Assembly: GCA_021799405.1 (NCBI GenBank)
Contig: JAJZAL010000148.1
Span: forward strand, 1 to 13,213
DNA length: 13,213 nucleotides
Source: Acidobacteriota bacterium
GTDB taxonomy: Bacteria > Acidobacteriota > Terriglobia > Terriglobales > Acidobacteriaceae
Direction: 5' to 3'
The notes under the pieces are model-generated. The model was not told the origin of the DNA. It made no database searches and was given only the letters and a program-made list of their open reading frames with translations. Of this stretch, positions 1 through 5,331 are shown in pieces (the first letter of the stretch is position 1; every line of letters starts with the position of its first letter). The translations under genes and the position numbers were made by a program.

Positions 1-431
1 GGCGCGACGGCAATGACCACGCCGCCAAAGCCGATAAGGAGGGCCACGGCCTTTTTCGCGGTGATGCGCTCGCGGAGGAAGAGCGAGGAGAGGACGGCGA
101 TGACCACCGGCGAAGTGAAGACGAGGATGTAGAAGAGCGTGAGCGAGAGGTGGCGCAATGCGATAACGACGCAGATGTTGTTGGTCATGTCGAGCAGCGC
201 GCGCAGGGACTGCCGGACGACGGAGCGCGGGCGGAGATTGGGGAGGTTGCCGCGCACCAGGGCCTGCAGGGCAAGGGTGATGGCCATGAAGAAGCCCATG
301 AAAGCAACCACCTCCTGAGGCGGCAGCCCGTACTGGCCGATCCACTTGATGGAGCTGTCGCCCAGCACCCAGAAGGTGAAGCCGGCAACGGCAAAGGAGA
401 TGGCGGTGAGATCGGAGACGCGGGGTTTCAT
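1..431 (-). CDS. DMT/EamA-family transporter, N-terminal part (cut by window edge)
   Basis: The reverse strand encodes a hydrophobic protein beginning MKPRVSDLTAISFAVAGF. It stays open for 143 codons to the window edge, so the C-terminal half is missing. The visible part has hydrophobic helices at about residues 7-25, 42-59, 83-115 (with a break) and 126-143. The segment with TLFYILVFTSPVVIAVLSSL followed by LRERITAKKAVALLIGFGGV is typical of the end of the first EamA repeat, with its conserved E-R after the helix and a Gly-rich next helix. The family holds 10-helix inner-membrane exporters of metabolites and amino acids built from two such repeats; the substrate cannot be told. The start is ATG at 431-429 with only a weak purine stretch (GGA) upstream. 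It is divergent from the porin gene. Confidence 0.87.
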   Translation of the reverse strand, partial: MKPRVSDLTAISFAVAGFTFWVLGDSSIKWIGQYGLPPQEVVAFMGFFMAITLALQALVRGNLPNLRPRSVVRQSLRALLDMTNNICVVIALRHLSLTLFYILVFTSPVVIAVLSSLFLRERITAKKAVALLIGFGGVVIAVA

Positions 432-624
432 CAGGGTCCGTTAAGGCGCTGTAAATTGCGATCAAGAAAATGAAACGCCTTCTCTTCAAGAGTAACGAAT
501 CTGGCCGTGAAAAGCCTATTCCTGAGGCAACACAGCGACGGTCAATGACTCGGGCGGCTGATCGACATCAGCCTGTCAAACGCATTGCCGAAGCCGTAAC
601 TTCGCGATAGCACAGGCTGTTGCC

Positions 625-638
625 GGATATCGATATCC
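625..638. repeat. Perfect 14-base palindrome GGATATCGATATCC
   Basis: The sequence GGATATCGATATCC is fully self-complementary and lies in the divergent intergenic region. It could be an operator for a dimeric regulator of either flanking gene. It shares the ATCGAT core with the inverted repeats nearer to the porin gene. Function is inference only. Confidence 0.3.
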
Positions 639-769
639 CATTCGCTGCAGCAATGTCTTGGCCCGCACTCAGGCGCTATTTGCGTACTCAGCGAATCTTT
701 CGATCACGGGAATTGGCGCCGACTTTCCCCTGGAAAATCCTTACGTCTGTGGGCGAGGCGCTTTTAAAA

Positions 770-784
770 TATCGACTTTCGATA
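770..784. promoter_or_regulatory. Inverted repeat TATCGA-CTT-TCGATA (candidate operator)
   Basis: Two perfect 6-base arms are separated by 3 bases. A related repeat (ATCGA-N3-TCGAT) sits at 817-829, with centres 46 bases apart. Together they bracket a candidate -35 element at 789-794. Paired sites around a promoter are a classic arrangement for a repressor that controls the porin gene, but the regulator is not in the window as far as I can tell. Confidence 0.35.
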
Positions 785-788
785 ACGC

Positions 789-818
789 TTGACGGTCTGC
801 AATGCATTGTGCCAATAT
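789..818 (+). promoter_or_regulatory. Possible sigma70-type promoter of the porin gene
   Basis: TTGACG at 789-794 matches 5 of 6 positions of the -35 consensus. At 18 bases spacing, CAATAT at 813-818 is a poor -10 match (3 of 6). The main support is position, between two matching inverted repeats and 65-95 bases upstream of the porin start. This is a weak prediction. Confidence 0.25.
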
Positions 819-829
819 CGAAACTCGAT
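817..829. promoter_or_regulatory. Inverted repeat ATCGA-AAC-TCGAT (candidate operator)
   Basis: This is the second copy of the ATCGA-N3-TCGAT pattern seen at 771-783. It lies inside a wider imperfect palindrome from GCCA at 811 to TGGC ending at 832. It would overlap the -10/transcription start of the possible porin promoter, a position typical of repressor sites. Confidence 0.35.
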
Positions 830-882
830 GGCAGGGGGTATTCTCTTGCCCGTCTATCCCCAATCGCACGCAAAGGAAATGA

Positions 883-2100
883 GTGGTGGGACTCTTGGCC
901 CACGGAATGGGGCTGATGCTGGTCGTGTTCCTTGCTCTGGCGCTTCCGGGACTGCAATCTCAGGCGTTGCCACCCGCAGCCACGGCACCAGGACGAAGCG
1001 ATGAGCGCGGGAGTCGTCCCAAAAATCCGATCCTGAACGCGAAGTCGACGCTGGAGAAGCACGGCATCACTTTCAGCGGCTGGCTGCAACTGGATGGCTC
1101 GACAGTCGCTGCCGGTGGCCAGCCCAACGCTATTGGCTTCGACGGCCAGGACTTACTGGACGTGACAACGACTGTCGACACGAAGCAGCTTCTGGGCTGG
1201 CCCGGTGGAACCTTCATGATCGACGTGCAAAGCCACAATGGCCCCAGTATCCTGAGGCGCCAGATGCCCGCGCTCCAGGATCCCGACAACATGGATGCCT
1301 ACCAGCAGACCTCGGTGGACCGCGCCTGGTTCCAGCAGGACCTGCTGAGCGGGAAGGTGCAGGCACGCGTCGGGGTGATGTATGTGGATGACCAGTATTT
1401 TACGGTTCCCTACGGACAGAACTTTGTCTCGCTCAATTTTTCGTCTGATGCATCGATCAGCACCTTCGTTCTGCCGACCTTTCCCAAAGGCGCTTTTGGG
1501 GGCGATGTATTTGTGTATCCGGTGAAGGGGCTATCGCTTTCGGGTGGAATGTGGAACGACCACGCTACGGAGTTGTCGTATGATCCGGGTGGCGATTTGT
1601 ACGTGACTGAAGAGGGCTGGCAGAGCGCATGGCGCGGGCGAACTTATAAGGTACAAGTGGGCGCATGGCGTGATACAGGCAGGTTCCGGCGCTTCGCGGG
1701 CGGCATCACGCATGATGCCTCTGGCGAATACGCGGTCGCCAGTCAGAAGTGGTGGCAGCCGAGGGGTTCGTCTGACCGCGGGCTGGGGACGTTCTTTCAG
1801 TTCGGCACAGGACCGCCGGCAGTTGCGGCAGTGCGGCGTCACTACGGCGCGGGCGTGGTGTGGACCGGGCCCATGAGTTCGCGCCCGCACGACGAGATTG
1901 GACTGGCTTTCAGTGACAGCTTGCTGACCGCGCAGACCAATTTCACCCATGGTTTCGAGAACGAAATCGAAGCCTATTATCAGATTGCGGCGTGGAAAGG
2001 CTTGACCGTGCAGCCGGATGTGGAATACTGGCTGCACCCCGGCGGCATGTCGACGCCGAACACGGTCCTCGCGCTTACCCGCATTATGTATACCTTTTAA
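883..2100 (+). CDS. OprB-family carbohydrate-selective porin
   Basis: The 405-residue product is predicted to be an outer-membrane beta-barrel porin of the OprB family, which passes sugars and related small solutes into the periplasm. A hydrophobic signal segment covers about residues 6-28. The barrel then opens with FSGWLQLDGS, includes the stretch GTFMIDVQSHNGPS near residue 106, SVDRAWFQQDL and the RVGVMYVDDQYFTVPYGQNF region near residues 161-181 that is typical of OprB. It ends in alternating strands with a terminal Phe (IMYTF), as outer-membrane barrels do. The length is near the usual 400-450. Start codon is GTG at 883 or GTG at 886, both served by AAGGA at 873-877; an ATG at 879 is in another frame. 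The signal peptide has few basic residues, so the exact start is uncertain. Two small membrane-protein genes follow on the same strand. Confidence 0.9.
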   Translation: MVGLLAHGMGLMLVVFLALALPGLQSQALPPAATAPGRSDERGSRPKNPILNAKSTLEKHGITFSGWLQLDGSTVAAGGQPNAIGFDGQDLLDVTTTVDTKQLLGWPGGTFMIDVQSHNGPSILRRQMPALQDPDNMDAYQQTSVDRAWFQQDLLSGKVQARVGVMYVDDQYFTVPYGQNFVSLNFSSDASISTFVLPTFPKGAFGGDVFVYPVKGLSLSGGMWNDHATELSYDPGGDLYVTEEGWQSAWRGRTYKVQVGAWRDTGRFRRFAGGITHDASGEYAVASQKWWQPRGSSDRGLGTFFQFGTGPPAVAAVRRHYGAGVVWTGPMSSRPHDEIGLAFSDSLLTAQTNFTHGFENEIEAYYQIAAWKGLTVQPDVEYWLHPGGMSTPNTVLALTRIMYTF

Positions 2101-2172
2101 AAGTTTGAAGGGATCTTGGGGCAGCGCTTCATCTGGCTTGAAATCGTTTGTCGGTAATGGAGGATTGAATCT

Positions 2173-2739
2173 ATGGAGATATCTACACGCGCCATCTGGA
2201 CGCTGATTCACGGCATGGGATTCGGCGGGCTTTATCTACTGGCCTGTTCCTGGATCATTGTGGAGTTATGGCGCCGCTATGCGCCGGACGCCGGGATTCC
2301 GGTTACAGAACGGGAGGAAAGGTTCCTGAAGATTTATCTCAATGCGATGGCTGTGCTGGCGTGGCTTTCGGTGCTCACCGGCGCTTACATCGTTTATCCG
2401 TGGTATCGCGCTCTTGCTCCGGCGGGAACTGCCAATCTTGCCGGTTTCCCGCAATTACTGCTCAAGTCGAATCCGGCGACCAGCGCATGGCACTCAATCG
2501 GCATGGAATGGAAAGAGCATGTTGCTTGGCTGGCGCCGATTTCGATCACGATGGCGGCGGGCGTAGCAAGCAAGTACGGCGGCGCTCTCAAGCATTACCG
2601 GCAACTGCGCAACGCGGTGCTGTGTTTTGTGGTGGTCTCGTTTCTGGCCGCCGGAATCGCCTGCTTCTTTGGCGCGGAGATTGACGATCATGCGCCCGTC
2701 AAGGGCGGCTCAATCATTCATGTGGTCAACGAAAGGTAG
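2173..2739 (+). CDS. Conserved-looking four-helix inner-membrane protein, function unknown
   Basis: I do not recognise this 188-residue protein with certainty. It has four likely membrane helices, at about residues 10-31, 56-77, 112-132 and 148-168. Histidines lie at or near helix ends: H13 in helix 1, H107 and H116 before and at the start of helix 3, and H173 after helix 4. Well-formed aromatic/charged segments such as AYIVYPWYRA and GMEWKEHVAWLAP look conserved. A four-helix membrane protein with several helix-end histidines could bind heme or metal, but no CXXCH or other definitive motif is present, so that is only a possibility. The start is well supported by GGAGGA at 2159-2164, eight bases upstream. 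It follows the porin by 72 bases and precedes the next membrane gene by 12 bases, so the three are probably co-transcribed. Confidence 0.85.
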   Translation: MEISTRAIWTLIHGMGFGGLYLLACSWIIVELWRRYAPDAGIPVTEREERFLKIYLNAMAVLAWLSVLTGAYIVYPWYRALAPAGTANLAGFPQLLLKSNPATSAWHSIGMEWKEHVAWLAPISITMAAGVASKYGGALKHYRQLRNAVLCFVVVSFLAAGIACFFGAEIDDHAPVKGGSIIHVVNER

Positions 2740-2751
2740 CGGAGAAGAACC

Positions 2752-3087
2752 ATGAGCGCTCGTGAAACTTCCCCATCAGTTGTGCCGAACGGTTCAGGTG
2801 CTGCGGCCATTCTCGCGGCGGGTATTGGCTCGTTCGTGCTTGCGGTCTTTGCGATCGCCGGCGACAAGATTCCGGCCTTCGGCAAATCGATGATCTTTTA
2901 CAAGCCCACCGGGCCGCTCTCCGGCGTCACGACATTGGCCATTATTATCTGGCTCGCCGCGTGGGTGATCTTCGACCGGAGTTGGAGCAAGCGGACTGTC
3001 CCGCTCACGCGCATCAGCACCGTCGCGCTGGTTCTGCTCGCCTTGAGCCTGCTGCTGATGTTTCCACCGGTGGGCGATCTCTTTTGA
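2752..3087 (+). CDS. Small three-helix membrane protein, function unknown
   Basis: The 111-residue product has likely membrane helices at about residues 17-36, 55-75 and 88-106. The N-terminus (residues 1-15) is polar. A loop with GDKIPAFGKSMIFYKPTGPL lies between helices 1 and 2, and basic residues (RSWSKRTVP) lie between helices 2 and 3. It has no recognisable catalytic motif. The ribosome site GGAGAAG sits just upstream of ATG 2752. The gene begins 12 bases after the four-helix protein, so the two probably act together as a membrane complex. An inverted repeat follows its stop codon directly. I assign no function. Confidence 0.82.
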   Translation: MSARETSPSVVPNGSGAAAILAAGIGSFVLAVFAIAGDKIPAFGKSMIFYKPTGPLSGVTTLAIIIWLAAWVIFDRSWSKRTVPLTRISTVALVLLALSLLLMFPPVGDLF

Positions 3088-3130
3088 GGAGCTTTGGCGA
3101 TTCAGGTTCCTGGCACGGATGCAAAGCTCC
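3088..3130. repeat. Nine-base inverted repeat just after the membrane-protein pair
   Basis: GGAGCTTTG at 3088-3096 pairs perfectly with CAAAGCTCC at 3122-3130, and a smaller CAGG-TT-CCTG hairpin lies in the loop. It starts at the first base after the stop codon. No T-run follows, so it is not a standard intrinsic terminator. It may stabilise the 3' end of the transcript or mark the boundary of the operon. Confidence 0.4.
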
Positions 3131-3251
3131 ACGCAGGGCACTTTAGAATGGGTTAAGCCGCTTGTGCGACTGCGGGTTTGCAGAGCCAATGTCCAAATTG
3201 CCGGTCCAGCGCGGAAGGTCGATTTCGATTGGCAGTCGAGAGAATGCCTTG

Positions 3252-3590
3252 ATGCAAAAGCCATCCACACGAGGGCGGAATCAGGAACTCTATATAGGAT
3301 TGGTTCGGCTGCATGTGTTGCATCATGCGGCTGAAGGGCCCATCTTTGGCCTCGGCATCATTGAGGAGTTGGGCCGTCACGGATATCGTCTCGGCCCTGG
3401 GACGATCTATCCGCTTCTGCATGGAATGGAAAAGCGCGGATGGTTGCGAGCCAGCGCGCAGTTCGTGGAGGGGAGGAGACGCAAGACCTATGCGGCGACG
3501 GCTGCCGGACGCAGGGCGCTGAATGTGGCCCGGGAACAGGTCCGCCAGCTTTACGAAGAGATGTTCGACGACGGTGCTGACCAAGGGTAG
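3252..3590 (+). CDS. PadR-family transcriptional regulator
   Basis: The product is a short winged-helix DNA-binding protein of about 112 residues, the typical size for small PadR proteins. The diagnostic segment runs from LYIGLVRLHVLHHAAEGP through FGLGIIEELGRHGYRLGPGT to IYPLLHGMEKRGWL. It is followed by the wing (GRRRKTYAATAAGRRAL) and a C-terminal helix for dimerisation. PadR proteins are usually repressors released by a small ligand and often control a neighbouring efflux gene. Here the next genes on the strand encode a tripartite pump, so it is a reasonable candidate regulator (inference). I chose ATG 3252 because the conserved domain begins about 12 residues later. An in-frame ATG at 3189 or TTG at 3162 would add 21 or 30 residues that do not look like part of the family. 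None of these starts has a strong ribosome site. Confidence 0.9.
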   Translation: MQKPSTRGRNQELYIGLVRLHVLHHAAEGPIFGLGIIEELGRHGYRLGPGTIYPLLHGMEKRGWLRASAQFVEGRRRKTYAATAAGRRALNVAREQVRQLYEEMFDDGADQG

Positions 3591-3708
3591 TTCCCTGACC
3601 GCGTGATTGTATCTTGAGCTGCGCCTTCCCATGTCTGATCGTCTACGGCGGACGAGGTCCGGGGCACTCGGCTACTTTTCAGAAATATGCCCGTGATAGG
3701 ATGAAAGG

Positions 3709-4041
3709 GTGAAGCGGCGTCTCCTCGGTATCTTCGCGGCAATCGTCATTCTCCTGATGGCGCTGCCTCCCCTGTTCGATACCTTCGATCACTGGGACAA
3801 GACGCCTGAAATCCCCGTTGTCGGTCATAATACAGAGACCACGGTTGCCATGGTGGCCGTAGGCTTCGGCATGTGCGTCGCTGTCGCTTGGGCAGCGGTT
3901 TTTCTGCTCGAATGGCTGGCATCGTTCCTCGCTCCGCGAGTGCTTAAGATGCTCGCTCCGGTTCAGTTCGCTGGCCGCGCGACGGAATACCTGCTGCTCC
4001 TCTTCTCGCCTCCCTGGGCCTTCACCACTCTCCGCATCTAG
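3709..4041 (+). CDS. Small two-helix membrane protein upstream of the efflux operon
   Basis: The 110-residue product has a first helix at about residues 6-22 and a second at 46-69. Between them is a short loop, probably periplasmic, with FDTFDHWDK and PVVGHNTETT, which contains two histidines and several acidic residues. The C-terminal 40 residues are amphipathic and end in SPPWAFTTLRI. The start is GTG at 3709 with AGGA at 3698-3701; the ATG at 3701 meets a stop after three codons. Small membrane or periplasmic proteins (CzcI- or CusF-like in role) often precede metal-efflux RND operons, and the His/Asp-bearing loop would suit metal or ligand sensing. I see no sequence proof of homology. It lies 118 bases after the PadR gene and 213 bases before the adaptor gene. 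Confidence 0.75.
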   Translation: MKRRLLGIFAAIVILLMALPPLFDTFDHWDKTPEIPVVGHNTETTVAMVAVGFGMCVAVAWAAVFLLEWLASFLAPRVLKMLAPVQFAGRATEYLLLLFSPPWAFTTLRI

Positions 4042-4131
4042 ACTCCCGTTCTTTCTCGTCACTGTTCGTGTGCGCGCATGCAATTGTGCGCCTGATCTCT
4101 GACCGCCCGTTCCGACGCCAAAACTAATCCC

Positions 4132-4196
4132 GGCGCCATCATCGGCGCCCCAGGTTCGTCCGCCGCGGCGGAGAACCCGGGAAGGGAACAGTCAGG
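4132..4196 (+). promoter_or_regulatory. GC-rich structured leader of the pump operon, with partial B12-box resemblance
   Basis: Two GGCGCC hexamers (4132-4137 and 4144-4149) can form a hairpin with a 6-base loop. A second, stronger hairpin spans 4153-4177 (GGTTC, one bulged G, TCCGC, loop CGCG, GCGGA, GAACC). This is followed directly by CGGGAAGG (4178-4185), GAAC, then AGTCAGG (4190-4196). In cobalamin riboswitches the 3' part carries a hairpin followed by CGGGAAGG and then AGTCAGGA. The expected 5' half (GGGAA...GGTG...ACTGT core) is not visible upstream and the terminal ACCTGCC is not clear. The element may therefore be a degenerate or different RNA, or chance. It lies 58 bases before the adaptor start. 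No T-run follows, so it is not an intrinsic terminator. Confidence 0.25.
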
Positions 4197-4254
4197 TTTG
4201 AGGCTACGCGGTCAATGATCTCTCTTCCTCGAACTACGACCAGCGGGAGTTGTT

Positions 4255-5331
4255 ATGAAAATCTGTTGCTTTCCCCTTTGGCGCGGCGCGCCTCTGCGCC
4301 CGTTCGCTGCTGCCGTTTCCGCTGCCGCGGTTTTGTCCTTCGCCGCGTCCGTCTTTGGGCAGGCCTCTGATGCCAACGCAGTCGCCGCCCAGCTTCATGC
4401 CATCACCCCTCATCTTGTTGCCTACGGCCGGGTCGAGCCCATCCAACTTGTTCCCGTTGAAGCCGCTGAAGCCGGCGTGGTTGAAGGGCTCCGGGTCGTG
4501 CCCGGCACTCACGTCCGCGCCGGCCAGCCGCTGGCCACCCTTAGCGGCCCCACCATGCGCACGCTGCTCATGCAGAGCGAGGCTGATGTTCACAGCGCCC
4601 GCTCCGCTCTCGATGCCGCGCAAAAAACGCTCGCCATCCAGCGCGAGCAGTTGCCGTCGCACCTCACCACGCGCCAGGCCGTGCATCAGGCTGAGAGCGC
4701 CGAGGCCCAGGCGCAGTCGAGCTTCGACAACGCGCAATCGCGGCTCAATGCCGCCCGGCAAATGATGACGCTCACCGCCCCAACCAGCGGACTTGTCCTC
4801 GCTGTCAACAGCGCTAATGGTCAACTCGTCAGCGCCGGCCAGCCCGTTGTTACCTTGCAGCCTGCCGCAGGTCTCTGGTTGCGCGCCGATTACTACGGCT
4901 CCGCCCTCACCTTCATCCACGCCGGCTTGGCCGGCCGATTCACGCCATCGGATGGCGGCTCGCCCATCGGTGTTCGCGTCTGCTCCATTCCCGGAATGCT
5001 CGCGATCGGCGGCGGCGAATCCGTCTCTCTCTGTCCCGCGCAACCCGGCGTCTCCTGGCTCAACGGCGAGGCCGGCACCGTCACGCTCGATTTGCCCCGG
5101 CAAAATCTTGTTGCGGTACCCACGCGAGCGCTTGTTCTCAATCAGGGCAAATGGTGGGTCATGATTCACACAGCGAAAGGCAATCACCCTCAGCAGGTCG
5201 TGCCCGGCCCCACGCATGGCTGGAACACCTTTATCGAAAGCGGCCTCGCCCCTGGCACGCAGGTCATCGTGAATAACGCCTATCTTCTCTTCCACGCAAG
5301 CAGAACCGAGCAGTTCGAGATTCCCGACTGA
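4255..5331 (+). CDS. RND efflux periplasmic adaptor (HlyD/MFP family)
   Basis: The 358-residue product is the periplasmic adaptor that joins the inner-membrane permease to the outer-membrane channel. A signal peptide covers residues 1 to about 37 (cleavage near FGQA). A lipoyl-like half follows at about 62-98 (VEPIQLVPVEAAEAGVV, then GTHVRAGQPLATLSGP). Next come an alpha-helical hairpin at 101-172 rich in Ala, Gln and Ser, and the second lipoyl half at 174-202 (TAPTSGLVLAVNSANGQLVS). A beta-barrel occupies about 205-285 and the membrane-proximal domain about 286-350. The length and order match MFP proteins. There is no His/Met-rich metal-binding tail. Two cysteines, C243 and C260, in the barrel could form a disulfide. 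The start is ATG 4255 with GGGAG upstream. Its stop overlaps the permease start by one base (TGATG), indicating translational coupling. Confidence 0.93.
   Translation: MKICCFPLWRGAPLRPFAAAVSAAAVLSFAASVFGQASDANAVAAQLHAITPHLVAYGRVEPIQLVPVEAAEAGVVEGLRVVPGTHVRAGQPLATLSGPTMRTLLMQSEADVHSARSALDAAQKTLAIQREQLPSHLTTRQAVHQAESAEAQAQSSFDNAQSRLNAARQMMTLTAPTSGLVLAVNSANGQLVSAGQPVVTLQPAAGLWLRADYYGSALTFIHAGLAGRFTPSDGGSPIGVRVCSIPGMLAIGGGESVSLCPAQPGVSWLNGEAGTVTLDLPRQNLVAVPTRALVLNQGKWWVMIHTAKGNHPQQVVPGPTHGWNTFIESGLAPGTQVIVNNAYLLFHASRTEQFEIPD

Larger units (their letters stand above)
432..882. other. Divergent intergenic region with candidate operators
   Basis: These 451 bases lie between the divergently transcribed EamA-type gene and the porin gene. 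They hold no convincing gene. A 46-codon frame at 470-610 (ATG to TAG, basic product) has no good ribosome binding site, and an open frame at 620-916 runs into the porin start. The region contains a 14-base palindrome at 625-638 and two related inverted repeats at 770-784 and 817-829, described separately. It is the natural place for the promoters of both flanking genes. Confidence 0.5.

Noticed and set aside
470..610. 46-codon plus-strand frame with a basic product, ATG at 470
   Set aside because: There is no good ribosome binding site, no recognisable motif, and it lies in a divergent control region; chance is more likely.
620..916. 98-codon plus-strand frame ahead of the porin
   Set aside because: It starts with TTG without a ribosome site, contains candidate operators, and overlaps the porin start; the product shows no domain pattern.
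4153..4177. Strong GC hairpin considered as an intrinsic terminator
   Set aside because: No T-run follows the stem, and it lies just upstream of the pump operon, so a leader structure is more likely.
4234..5295. 353-codon minus-strand frame spanning the whole adaptor gene
   Set aside because: It is the reverse complement of a clear MFP adaptor; the product is hydrophilic, Gly/Asp/Glu-rich and without domains, as expected for a shadow frame in GC-rich DNA.
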